From the NCBI GenBank assembly GCA_017347465.1, contig AP021858.1:2250472-2314471 (forward strand): a stretch of 64,000 nt of DNA, in the 5' to 3' direction. The DNA comes from Candidatus Nitrosymbiomonas proteolyticus. Its GTDB lineage: Bacteria > Armatimonadota > Fimbriimonadia > Fimbriimonadales > Fimbriimonadaceae. The notes beneath the pieces were generated by a model. That model was given only the letters and a program-made list of their open reading frames with translations, was not told where the DNA came from and ran no database searches. The position numbers were made by a program, and so were the translations under genes. Below are positions 8,605 through 16,302 of this stretch, piece by piece; position 1 is the stretch's first letter; every line of letters starts with the position of its first letter.

Positions 8605-8903
8605 GCTTCCTCCTTCGTTCGCTTTGCGCTCGATTCTATCTCACAGATCAGCGCCTCCACGTTCTCTTTCTTCTGCAGCAGCATGGTGTATTCGTTGATC
8701 CTGTCAAAACCTAAGAATGGGACGAGGAAGGGCGCGAAAACGATTGCCGCGTTCGCCCCAACGTTGCACAGCGGTTTGTGCATCTCGAGGAAAAGCACGG
8801 CGGGCGTCTCAAGCCCCCTCTTGATCACCTGATTCGCCGCCTTGCGAATCAATTCCTTCCGTTTCTCCTCCGATAGCTCGTTCTCCCAGAACTCCAATTT
8901 CAC
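8598..8903 (-). CDS. Small uncharacterised protein (membrane block, gene 2)
   Basis: 101 aa from a GTG at 8903, with GGAGAG immediately upstream. A charged helical N-terminus (WENELSEEKRKELIRKAANQ) leads into LETPAVLFLEMHKPLCNVG and one hydrophobic segment (ANAAIVFAPFLVPFLGF). The LETPAxLFLExHKPL pattern is one I have seen in small proteins of other bacteria without an assigned role, which supports a real gene. Its first 95 bases overlap the end of the gene at 8809-9339, unusually long for this region. Function unknown. Confidence 0.65.
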   Translation of the reverse strand: MKLEFWENELSEEKRKELIRKAANQVIKRGLETPAVLFLEMHKPLCNVGANAAIVFAPFLVPFLGFDRINEYTMLLQKKENVEALICEIESSAKRTKEEAC

Positions 8904-9339
8904 CTCTCCAGAATCGCCGAACCTGATTCACGACCTGTTCCTGATTCTCTTCGAACCGAAGGTAAACCCCGCGAAAGACGGCCGTCCTGCCTGGGGCGGC
9001 CAGCGGCGATATTTTGAGACCGTCCTCCGAAAGCGTCACTCGTTTTACGTCGTCCCAATCGATCGCGGTTACCGAAATACCTGACCGGACCCTCGCCCCC
9101 TTCGCGTCGACGGTGTATCGAAGTGGGAGCCAGAACTCGGTTGTCGAACCGAGGATCACGAGGGCGCCGACCAAAGCCAGCAGAGCGTTCTGGAAAAGGA
9201 ACCAACCGAACAGCCCTGCAACTCCCGCGCATACGAAGACGACGATTCGGCGGCCGGGTTGTTGCTTCCAAAGTGTTAGTTCCCAGTTCAAAGGCTCGGC
9301 GGCCATGCCTTCCGAGCTCGAATCGTTATCGCCACTCAT
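8809..9339 (-). CDS. Small membrane protein with PH-like soluble domain (membrane block, gene 1)
   Basis: 176 aa. Two adjoining hydrophobic helices (about residues 30-65: IVVFVCAGVAGLFGWFLFQ and ALLALVGALVILG) precede a strand-rich stretch (LPLRYTVDAKGARVRSGIS...IDWDDVKRVTLSEDGLKISPL) that resembles bacterial PH-type domains attached to membrane helices. The last ~30 residues are Gly/Glu-rich, low complexity and overlap the next gene. The start overlaps the end of prs by 14 bases, so this gene links the housekeeping prs-glmU pair to the uncharacterised block. Confidence 0.65.
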   Translation of the reverse strand: MSGDNDSSSEGMAAEPLNWELTLWKQQPGRRIVVFVCAGVAGLFGWFLFQNALLALVGALVILGSTTEFWLPLRYTVDAKGARVRSGISVTAIDWDDVKRVTLSEDGLKISPLAAPGRTAVFRGVYLRFEENQEQVVNQVRRFWRGEIGVLGERAIGGETEGIDSQGGESGDQEGA

Positions 9340-10297
9340 TGAAAAGACTGCTCACCGAAACGTTCAGATGGATTCTGCGAATCGCCTCGGCGACGAGCGG
9401 AGCGATCTGAAGCACCGTTAGCTTGGGGAACTGCCGCTCGCTGGGAATCGGGATCGTGTCCAGGGTGATCACCTGCGAAATGACGCTGTCTTGAAGGCGC
9501 TGCGCCGCGTTTCCGCTGAACACCGGGTGGGTGCAGGAAGCCATGACGTCAACCGCCCCTCGCTTCAATAGCGCCTCGGCCCCTTGGATGATCGAGCCCC
9601 CGGTATCGATCATATCGTCGATCATGATGCACCGCTTGCCTTCCACGTCACCGATGATCTCGACGATGTCCACCTTGTTGGGCTCGGGCCGCCGTTTGGC
9701 GATGATGGCGAGGGGAGAATTGAGCATCTCCGCAAGGGCCCGCGCTCGGGTGACTCCCGCGACGTCCGGGCTCACCACCACGATGTCCTGCTCTTGAAGG
9801 TGCTGGTCGATCATGTGGCGGCCGAGAATCGGACCCGCATAAAGGTGGTCGACGGGAATGTCGAAGAAGCCCATGATCTGTTCGGCGTGGAGGTCTACGC
9901 ACACCACTCGATGGGCTCCTGCGACTTGAATGAGGTCGGCCACGAGCCTCGCGGTGATCGGCTCGCGGGGTTTGATCTTCTTGTCCTGCCGCGCGTAGCC
10001 GAAGTAGGGCATGACCACGGTGATCCTCCTGGCCGAAGCCCGACGAAACGCATCGAGCATGATCAAGAGTTCCATCAGGGAATCGTTGACCGGGTGGCAG
10101 GTGGGCTGAAGGAGGAAAACGTCGTTGCCGCGCGCGCTTTCATCCACCAAAACCCGAATCTCCCCATCGCTAAAACGCGTGGCGGTCAGGCGTCCCAAAT
10201 CGATGTCGAGATACTCGGCCACCCGGTTCGCCAACTCGCGGTTCGCGTTTCCAGCGAACAGCTTCATGCCCTCAAGTTCCTCCCTGCGAGAACTCAT
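9326..10297 (-). CDS. prs: Ribose-phosphate pyrophosphokinase
   Basis: 323 aa from the ATG at 10297, or 313 aa from the ATG at 10267. The first overlaps the glmU stop (ATGA); the second gives the usual MKLFAGNANRELA N-terminus, with GGGAGG upstream. It makes PRPP from ribose 5-phosphate and ATP for nucleotide, His and Trp synthesis. Visible motifs are RFSDGEIRV, the flexible loop region YFGYARQDKK, VDLHAEQIMGFFD and the PRPP-binding loop CIMIDDMIDTGGSI, ending in the family's VSVSSLF. glmU-prs is a common bacterial gene pair; here bL25 is not next to it but at 44.4 kb. Confidence 0.96.
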   Translation of the reverse strand: MSSRREELEGMKLFAGNANRELANRVAEYLDIDLGRLTATRFSDGEIRVLVDESARGNDVFLLQPTCHPVNDSLMELLIMLDAFRRASARRITVVMPYFGYARQDKKIKPREPITARLVADLIQVAGAHRVVCVDLHAEQIMGFFDIPVDHLYAGPILGRHMIDQHLQEQDIVVVSPDVAGVTRARALAEMLNSPLAIIAKRRPEPNKVDIVEIIGDVEGKRCIMIDDMIDTGGSIIQGAEALLKRGAVDVMASCTHPVFSGNAAQRLQDSVISQVITLDTIPIPSERQFPKLTVLQIAPLVAEAIRRIHLNVSVSSLFNEWR

Positions 10298-11688
10298 TTC
10301 GACTGCGCTTCTTTGCGCCGACGCCATTTCGATGCCCATTGCTCCTTGATCACCTCTTGCCCTCTTGCTATCGCGAGCGAATCGGGAGGGACGTCGTGAC
10401 TAATGACGCTTCCGGCCGCCACAATAGCTCCCTCCCCCACAGAAACCGGCGCAATCAGAGTCGTATTCGACCCGACGAACGCGTTTTCCCCTATCGTTGT
10501 GCGATTCTTCTGAAAACCGTCGAAATTGCAGCAGATCGTGCCCGCGCCAATGTTGGCGGAAGCCCCGATCGTCGCGTCGCCGAGATAGGCCAGGTGCGAG
10601 GCGCTCGCGGCCACGCCGAGGCTGGCGTTTTTGACCTCGACGAAGTTGCCGACGCGGGACTTCGAATGGAGCCGGGCGCCGGGTCGGAGGTTGGCAAAGG
10701 GACCACATCGCACGTCGTTTTCGAGCCACGCGCCGTTGAGGTGGCTCATCAATACGACGCAGCGATCGCCGAGGGTCGATTCGCGAATCGTCGTCGAGGG
10801 GCCGATTCGGCAGTTCTTGCCGATCTTGCAACCCCTGCCGATCGAAGTCATCGGCTCCAATACCGTATCGCGCCCGACTTCGACATCCACCGCAACATAC
10901 GTCGTAGCCGGGTCCACCACGCTGACCCCGTCCTCACAGAGGCGCCTCAGGATGCGTTGCCGAAGAGCAAGCTCGGCTTGCGCTAGCTGCCAGCGGTCGT
11001 TCACACCTTGGAACAGCCATGCTTCTTCGAAAAAGCAGGTCTCGACCCGGCCTCCGGAACCCGCGACCGCCTCAACCATGTCGGTCAGGTACTGCTCGCC
11101 CTGAGCGTTGTCGGTCGAGAGGGAAGGGAGGAGCCGAAAAAGGGTCTTTGCGTCGAAGCAATAGACGCTCACGCAAACCTCTCGAATCTTCCGCTCCGCC
11201 TCGCTCGCGTCGCGTTCTTCCGCGATGCGAACCGGACGGCCCGAGTCGTCTCGAATCACCCTGCCATACCCGGTCGGATCGTCGAGTTCAACTACTGCAA
11301 GCGTACATTGGGCTTGGGCTTCGTCGTGGCGGGAAAGGAGCTGTTGGAATACGTCGGGCGTGAGCAGGGGAACGTCTCCGGCGGCCACGAAGACCGGTCC
11401 GTCGAAGTCCTTCAAGGCGTCCGAGGCCGACGCTGCCGCATGGCCGGTGCCGCGCTGCTCGCGTTGCCACGCGTAGTCGTACGCTTCGCCAAGCGCCCCT
11501 TGAACCTCCTCACCGCACACGCCGATGACCACCACAGGTCGGTCCGCTCCTGCTCCTTGCATCGCCCTGCCGACGAGTTCCGCCATAGGCGCGCCGCAAA
11601 CCTCGAAAAGCGCCTTGGGTCTGTCCGACTTCATGCGGGTTCCTTTGCCCGCGGCGAGAACGATTCCGGCTAGTTGACGTGATCTCAT
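10294..11688 (-). CDS. glmU: Bifunctional GlmU: GlcNAc-1-P uridyltransferase / GlcN-1-P acetyltransferase
   Basis: 464 aa from the ATG at 11688 (family about 456). The N-terminal pyrophosphorylase motif LAAGKGTRMKSDRPKAL is at residues ~8-25, and the C-terminal left-handed beta-helix shows hexapeptide repeats from about residue 255 (IGRGCKIGKNCRIGPSTTI) with the acetyltransferase segment FVEVKNASLG and NIGAGTICCNFDG. It makes UDP-GlcNAc for peptidoglycan and LPS, consistent with a walled diderm. It is followed by prs with ATGA overlap. The divergent gene is upp. Confidence 0.96.
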   Translation of the reverse strand: MRSRQLAGIVLAAGKGTRMKSDRPKALFEVCGAPMAELVGRAMQGAGADRPVVVIGVCGEEVQGALGEAYDYAWQREQRGTGHAAASASDALKDFDGPVFVAAGDVPLLTPDVFQQLLSRHDEAQAQCTLAVVELDDPTGYGRVIRDDSGRPVRIAEERDASEAERKIREVCVSVYCFDAKTLFRLLPSLSTDNAQGEQYLTDMVEAVAGSGGRVETCFFEEAWLFQGVNDRWQLAQAELALRQRILRRLCEDGVSVVDPATTYVAVDVEVGRDTVLEPMTSIGRGCKIGKNCRIGPSTTIRESTLGDRCVVLMSHLNGAWLENDVRCGPFANLRPGARLHSKSRVGNFVEVKNASLGVAASASHLAYLGDATIGASANIGAGTICCNFDGFQKNRTTIGENAFVGSNTTLIAPVSVGEGAIVAAGSVISHDVPPDSLAIARGQEVIKEQWASKWRRRKEAQSK

Positions 11689-11804
11689 CGAGTTTCTGAC
11701 CGACCGCGAGACCGAAGGGGGTTGAGGCGGTGATAGCATTATGCACTTCGAAGCCTATTTGGCGACACGGCACGCAGCGGGAACGATTGGGCAAAAATAG
11801 CCAC

Positions 11805-12425
11805 ATGAAGCTCACAGTGCTCGATCACCCTCTTGCGGGCCACCTGATGTCGGACCTGAGGGATGTATCGACGCCTCCGGAGAGGTTTCGGCAAATTTGC
11901 CGGGCACTCACGACGTTGCTGATTCTGGAGGCGACGAAGTCACTCCTGACCGAGAACTCGCAAGTGCAGACGCCTCTGGAAGTCGCGCCCACTCGCATCC
12001 TTGGCCAAGGGCTTGCGGCCGTCCCGGTTCTTCGCGCGGGACTGGGAATGCTCGAGCCTGTGACGGAGCTGTTTCCCGACGTGGCGGTGGGCTATATCGG
12101 GCTCGAACGCAACGAGCAAACCGCCATCGCCCGCAGCTATTACTGCAAACTGCCCAGCTTCGAGGGCAGGTTCGCGATTTGTCTCGACCCGATGCTGGCG
12201 ACGGGCGGCTCCGCGTCGCAAGCGCTTTCCCTTATGAAGTCGCAGGGGGCCACGGACCTGACGATGGTGTGCGTCGTCGCCGCGCCGGAGGGAGTCGAGA
12301 AGCTGAACGCGGACCACCCGGAGGTTCGGATCGTCGCAGCGGCTTTGGATCGCACCCTGAACGACCAGAAGTACATCTTGCCGGGGTTAGGCGATTTCGG
12401 CGATAGGCTGTATGGAACCTTGTGA
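11805..12425 (+). CDS. upp: Uracil phosphoribosyltransferase
   Basis: 206 aa from the ATG at 11805 (family about 208). It salvages uracil to UMP using PRPP. The PRPP loop CLDPMLATGGSASQAL is at residues ~129-144, preceded by LRAGLGMLEP, and the uracil-contacting C-terminus ILPGLGDFGDRLYGT is intact. The start is chosen because MKLTVLDHPLAGHLMSDLR aligns with the family N-terminus; the open frame upstream is not conserved-looking. It is divergent from glmU and overlaps the next small membrane gene by 4 bases. Confidence 0.95.
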   Translation: MKLTVLDHPLAGHLMSDLRDVSTPPERFRQICRALTTLLILEATKSLLTENSQVQTPLEVAPTRILGQGLAAVPVLRAGLGMLEPVTELFPDVAVGYIGLERNEQTAIARSYYCKLPSFEGRFAICLDPMLATGGSASQALSLMKSQGATDLTMVCVVAAPEGVEKLNADHPEVRIVAAALDRTLNDQKYILPGLGDFGDRLYGTL

Positions 12426-12724
12426 TGCTTCACTCGCGCGTTCAACTCAGCACCCTTGTCTTGGCGACCGTAGCGATCTTCGATCTGGCTACGACGATCC
12501 TGCTTTTGGGACGAGGGTTTTCGGAGGGCAACCCGATTTTTCGCTGGCTCCTCGCGTTGGGACCTTGGGCGTTCGTTTTCGGCAAGGCGGCTTTGCTCGC
12601 GGGACCGATCCTGTTACTCGAGTACGCCCGAACGAAGAAACCCGCACTCGCCGAGTCCGCGACGTGGGTTGCCGCTTTGCTTTACCTGTTTCTGTACATT
12701 TCGCATATTCTCAGGCTTTGGTGA
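12422..12724 (+). CDS. Small membrane protein, DUF5658-like
   Basis: 100 aa from the GTG at 12422, which overlaps the upp stop (GTGA). Three hydrophobic helices (about residues 8-27, 41-63, 80-98) and the pattern FDLATTILLLGRGFSEGNPIF with a central FGKAALL resemble the DUF5658 family, in which a D-x-x-T-T motif sits in helix 1. Role unknown. Translational coupling to upp may be only positional. Confidence 0.7.
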   Translation: MMLHSRVQLSTLVLATVAIFDLATTILLLGRGFSEGNPIFRWLLALGPWAFVFGKAALLAGPILLLEYARTKKPALAESATWVAALLYLFLYISHILRLW

Positions 12725-12807
12725 TCGCCGCTACCCACGCGATTGCGCGACGAGTTGAGCCAATTCGGCGTTGAATTCCGTCCCATTAGTTCAGGAGGAT
12801 GCTGGAG

Positions 12808-13227
12808 ATGCAAAACGATTTTCCTGCCGACAAGCCCATCGGGATCATCATCATGGTGCTGTCGGTCTGTTGCACGCTGTTGGGCGCTGCCGCGACTCTT
12901 GGGATGGGGGCTTTCGGCGCGGCGCTCGCGGGAGCCGCAGCCGAACAAGGCGACTCACAATCTGCGTCGGCGATTATGGGTTTTGCCGGAGCTGCCGCGG
13001 TCGTCGTGGGCCTGATCCTGATCGTCTCGGGCGCGCTCGGAGTCGTCGTCGGCTACGGGATCATGAAGAGCGCCAAATGGGGATTCATCATGGGGATCGT
13101 CGTCTATGGCCTCAGCACGTTGATGAACCTGATGAACTTCAACGTGTTCGGCCTGATGTTCGCGGGCGCGATCCTCACCTATTGCATCTTGAGGATGGCC
13201 GGTTCGGTCGGCCCTAAGCCCGCATAG
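12808..13227 (+). CDS. Small polytopic membrane protein
   Basis: 139 aa from the ATG at 12808, which has AGGAGG nine bases upstream; an ATG at 12799 abuts the same AGGAGG and is less likely. About four hydrophobic helices: IGIIIMVLSVCCTLLGAAATLG, a Gly/Ala-rich pair, then IVVYGLSTLMNLMNFNVFG. No motif identifies a function. It ends just before a strong hairpin terminator. Confidence 0.65.
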   Translation: MQNDFPADKPIGIIIMVLSVCCTLLGAAATLGMGAFGAALAGAAAEQGDSQSASAIMGFAGAAAVVVGLILIVSGALGVVVGYGIMKSAKWGFIMGIVVYGLSTLMNLMNFNVFGLMFAGAILTYCILRMAGSVGPKPA

Positions 13228-13250
13228 CCACGCTCCCGAACCAAAAAACA

Positions 13251-13280
13251 GGGCGCCCGACGAATCGGACGCCCTTTCTT
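13251..13280. terminator. Bidirectional Rho-independent terminator
   Basis: GGGCGCCCGA and TCGGACGCCC form a 10-pair stem with one mismatch around a CGAA loop, followed by TTTCTT on plus and preceded by an A-run (read as T-run on minus). It separates the convergent membrane gene (ends 13227) and the redoxin gene (ends 13309). Confidence 0.8.
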
Positions 13281-13308
13281 GTTGTGAATGGATCGCGAAT
13301 CGACGGGA

Positions 13309-13914
13309 CTACGGATACTTGACGTTGCAGCCGTAAGGCTCCTTGTAAGGGATGCTGACGGCCTTGCCGTTGGAGGCTTCGTTGTAGGCGCGGAGAATCA
13401 AGTTCTCGGCCTTGGCGATGTCGGCTATGTTCGCCGAACGAATATCGTCGATGGCTCCGTTGTACAGGACCTCTTGCTTGTCCGGCGAGATCAGAACCAT
13501 CTGGGGAGTGGTTTTGGCGTTGTACATCTTGCCAACCTTCCCCTCGGGGTCGAACAGCACGTGCGTGGCGTTGCCCTTCAGGTCCGCAAGAATCTTTTCG
13601 GCCTGCTCACCCGAAACGTGGCCCTGCTTGCCCGGGGCCGACGAACAGATCGTCAGCCACACGACTCCTTTGTCTGTGAGCTGCTTTTGGGTCTTCTGCA
13701 TATTGCCGCTGTTGTAGTGCTTCTGCACAAACGGGCATTGGTAGTTCCACCATTCGAGCACGACCCACTTGCCCTTGAAATCCGTCAGATTGATGGACTT
13801 GCCCTTGCTGGAAGTGAGCGTGAAGGCGGATGCAGGGGTCGATTCTGACGAGCGGAACGCCGCCACGACGAACAATGACGATACGGCTAAGATGGCTAGG
13901 ATCCCTGTTTTCAT
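13309..13914 (-). CDS. Exported thioredoxin-fold redoxin (AhpC/TSA-like), single conserved cysteine
   Basis: 201 aa from the ATG at 13914. An N-terminal signal-like helix (ILAILAVSSLFVVAAF) is followed by the redoxin motif FKGKWVVLEWWNYQCPFVQKHY. The active-site position is C-P-F, with a single cysteine rather than a CxxC pair, as in one-cysteine redoxins. A second Cys occurs at ICSSAPGK and one near the C-terminus. The TTPQMVLISPD cis-proline loop is present. It should act in the periplasm on thiols or peroxides. The start overlaps by 4 bases the stop of the DsbD-N-domain gene, suggesting a shared redox task. Confidence 0.85.
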   Translation of the reverse strand: MKTGILAILAVSSLFVVAAFRSSESTPASAFTLTSSKGKSINLTDFKGKWVVLEWWNYQCPFVQKHYNSGNMQKTQKQLTDKGVVWLTICSSAPGKQGHVSGEQAEKILADLKGNATHVLFDPEGKVGKMYNAKTTPQMVLISPDKQEVLYNGAIDDIRSANIADIAKAENLILRAYNEASNGKAVSIPYKEPYGCNVKYP

Positions 13915-14735
13915 TCGTACCCTCCCGGTATTTTGGCTTCGATGGCGTAGGCCGCCGATCGGCCCGACTTCCATCTAACATACAATACGCCCTTGAGCAC
14001 TTTCGGAGTTTCTTCAAAAAACTGACTCTTGGGGATGCTGACCTGAACCTCACCCTCCCGCACCGTCATTTTCTGCTCTCCGCTGTAATCGATGACTTGG
14101 GACGTCTGGGAAAAGAACTTCACGGACACGATCTCTGCGGGATCGGGAACTCCTCGGAAGTCCAGCGAGATGGACGTCGGGTCCTCCGTGAAACCGGCCG
14201 CGACCTTTCCCGAAACCGGGAGCTTCTCCGCGACGGATTCGAGCCAGCGCGACTCAGGACCCTTGGGGCCTGTTTTCTCGGCTACTTCGACCCGGCGCGA
14301 GACTTCCGCCGACCCCACCATGCAATTCTCTTTGCAGATCAACCAGCCCACGTTCGCCGCCAGCTCGCTTCTTCCAATCGCGGCGTCGGCTGCGACGGTG
14401 ATTTTCGTCAACAGAATCACGTCGTTGGCGTAGCCGTAGCTCGTGATCCCCGACGACCGAAAGGCCAGGGGAGTGGGCCATTCGATGGGCCCAGCGGCGA
14501 ACCCCGGAGGCAACTCCCACTGGAGGGTCGTCGGAATGCCCGAGTCGCCGGGATTGAGCCAATAGATGTGCCATTGGGGCTCGATGCGGAATCGCACTCC
14601 CACCCAAAACGCCTCGCCCGGAGCGACCGTCGTCCGTTCGAGGAGCAACTCGACATCGCACCTGGCGTTCTCGACGTCTTGCGCCCACGACCCAGCAATG
14701 AGCCCGAACAGAGCGATCACCAAAGCCCTCTTCAT
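13911..14735 (-). CDS. Secreted DsbD N-terminal-domain (DsbC_N-like) protein
   Basis: 274 aa from the ATG at 14735 with signal peptide (ALVIALFGLIAGSWA). The motif WLICKENCMVG (C-x3-C) with the preceding HIYWLNPGDSGIPTTLQW block matches the periplasmic N-terminal domain of thiol:disulfide interchange protein DsbD. The membrane electron-carrying domain and the C-terminal thioredoxin domain of full DsbD are absent. The downstream overlapping gene encodes a redoxin, so the pair could receive electrons from another membrane reductase (inference). Confidence 0.82.
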   Translation of the reverse strand: MKRALVIALFGLIAGSWAQDVENARCDVELLLERTTVAPGEAFWVGVRFRIEPQWHIYWLNPGDSGIPTTLQWELPPGFAAGPIEWPTPLAFRSSGITSYGYANDVILLTKITVAADAAIGRSELAANVGWLICKENCMVGSAEVSRRVEVAEKTGPKGPESRWLESVAEKLPVSGKVAAGFTEDPTSISLDFRGVPDPAEIVSVKFFSQTSQVIDYSGEQKMTVREGEVQVSIPKSQFFEETPKVLKGVLYVRWKSGRSAAYAIEAKIPGGYE

Positions 14736-14769
14736 ACTCTTCCTAAACGAATCTGGGGGCGATTCGTTC

Positions 14770-15201
14770 TCAAGACAATCTCCGATCCTTCGCGTAAGCG
14801 GGTTGATAGAGCCAGATGTGCGCGCCTGCTGGGTCCGCAATCAAGGTCATTCGGCCGACCGTCGGCACCTCCATGATCGGAACCACCACCTTCGCCCCAA
14901 GCTCCAGGCACTTCGCGAGCCGCGCGTCGACGTCATCGACGGTCATGAACACGGACCAGTGGGGAGGAACGCCCTGCATGTCGGGGCTGTTCGTATCCAT
15001 CGAGCCCGCGACTGCTTTGCCGTCGACCGTCAGCATCTTGTACATGCTGCCCGTGCCCATGTCCATTTCCGTGATCCCAAAGCCGAGCGCATCCACGTAG
15101 AATTGGAGCGCCTGGTCGATGTTCGGAGCGTACAGCTCGTGCCAAGGGAAAGCGCGCCCCTCGGCCAGCGCATGTTGATCGTTTTGGTCTGACATTTTCA
15201 T
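14770..15201 (-). CDS. VOC-family (glyoxalase/bleomycin-resistance fold) protein
   Basis: 143 aa. Opens with FPWHELYAPNIDQALQFYVDALGFGITEMDMG, the usual first beta-alpha-beta module, and closes with GRMTLIADPAGAHIWLYQP, the second module. A metal-binding His (WHEL) and Glu-position residues are compatible with a metalloenzyme, but the exact substrate is not predictable. It stands alone between the DsbD-N gene and a divergent membrane-protein gene. Confidence 0.85.
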   Translation of the reverse strand: MKMSDQNDQHALAEGRAFPWHELYAPNIDQALQFYVDALGFGITEMDMGTGSMYKMLTVDGKAVAGSMDTNSPDMQGVPPHWSVFMTVDDVDARLAKCLELGAKVVVPIMEVPTVGRMTLIADPAGAHIWLYQPAYAKDRRLS

Positions 15202-15386
15202 ACTCTACATCAGAGGTAAGAATAAGCGCAAGGTACTAGGACAACGCCGATTGCAGCACTTTAGGCCCCTCCCAGAGGGAGCAGAGATCGAGGTCGTTGA
15301 CCTTCCAAGCATCGAGCCAATCCGAAACGTTCATCGTCCCTAGGATATCGCAGGTTCGAGGCCGTCTGGCCGATAATGGGAAAGTC

Positions 15387-16292
15387 GTGGAGCAAGAGTC
15401 CTTCCAACCCGAGACGAGCGTTGCGAACGCCGAGCGCCGAGCGGATGCGTGGATCGCGAGGTTTGCCCCGTTGGTCATGAACCAAGATGTGGCTTCGGTC
15501 GACGAGATTCGCGGGAGGCTTCGGGTGCTTCGTGCATTGCGGGAGGAGTCGGCCCCACTGACTTCCAACCTTGAATCGACGCCCCACCCTGAGCGTCCGG
15601 AGTGGGCCGATACGCTTCTCATGGCCATCGAACAGCTCGATTCGGTCGAGCGAAGCCTGCGAAGGAAGCTCGCCCTGCTGGCGCCAGGTGATCCCGAAGG
15701 ACTCGTCGACATGGACGCTCTCCGGGACCGACTGGCGGAGCGGGCCGCGCACGATGAGTTGGGAGTGGACGCGGACCTCGTTCAACCGCTCTCGCTCACG
15801 GAACGAACTTCTCCGGCGAACTACGGCATGGCGGCGGGCCTGCTGGGAGTAAGTATCGCCTGGAACAGCTTCACGGCGGTCCATGCGTACTTCATGATCG
15901 GTGGCTTCAAGCAGGTGATCGGGTGGGCTGCGCTGGGGCTTTTGGGGTTCTACGCGCTTTTCTTCGGCGCGGGGATTTCGATGCTTGCGGCCGCGTTCAA
16001 TGCGGCCAGCGAAGAGTCGATCGAACTCTCCGGCAGAACTCTCACCGTCCGCAGGAGGCTCGGTTTTTGGGTCCGAAAGAAGACCCACAAGCTCGCAATG
16101 AGCGGGGTGGCGCGGATTCAGAAGGTCAACACGATGAAGTTCACCTCTGGACGTCAGGCGAGCATGACCCCCTCCATCGTCCTCGAAGACGAGCAGGGCC
16201 GAGAGGTCAGCTTCGCGAGCGGAGTTTCCACCACGGCCCGGAATCGCATCATGAGGCGAATCAACGCGTATCTCAGGCTTTCAAGCGAGTAG
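15387..16292 (+). CDS. Uncharacterised membrane protein with C-terminal PH-like domain
   Basis: 301 aa if started at the GTG at 15387, which has a GATAAT hexamer nine bases upstream; an in-frame TTG at 15297 would add 30 residues. The N-terminal ~150 residues are helical and charged, two membrane helices follow (YGMAAGLLGVSIAWNSF and VIGWAALGLLGFYALFFGAG), and the end is strand-rich (SIELSGRTLTVRRRLGFWV, VARIQKVNTMKF), like bacterial PH-type domains. Function unknown. Confidence 0.65.
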   Translation: MEQESFQPETSVANAERRADAWIARFAPLVMNQDVASVDEIRGRLRVLRALREESAPLTSNLESTPHPERPEWADTLLMAIEQLDSVERSLRRKLALLAPGDPEGLVDMDALRDRLAERAAHDELGVDADLVQPLSLTERTSPANYGMAAGLLGVSIAWNSFTAVHAYFMIGGFKQVIGWAALGLLGFYALFFGAGISMLAAAFNAASEESIELSGRTLTVRRRLGFWVRKKTHKLAMSGVARIQKVNTMKFTSGRQASMTPSIVLEDEQGREVSFASGVSTTARNRIMRRINAYLRLSSE

Positions 16293-16302
16293 CAAGAACC
16301 GC

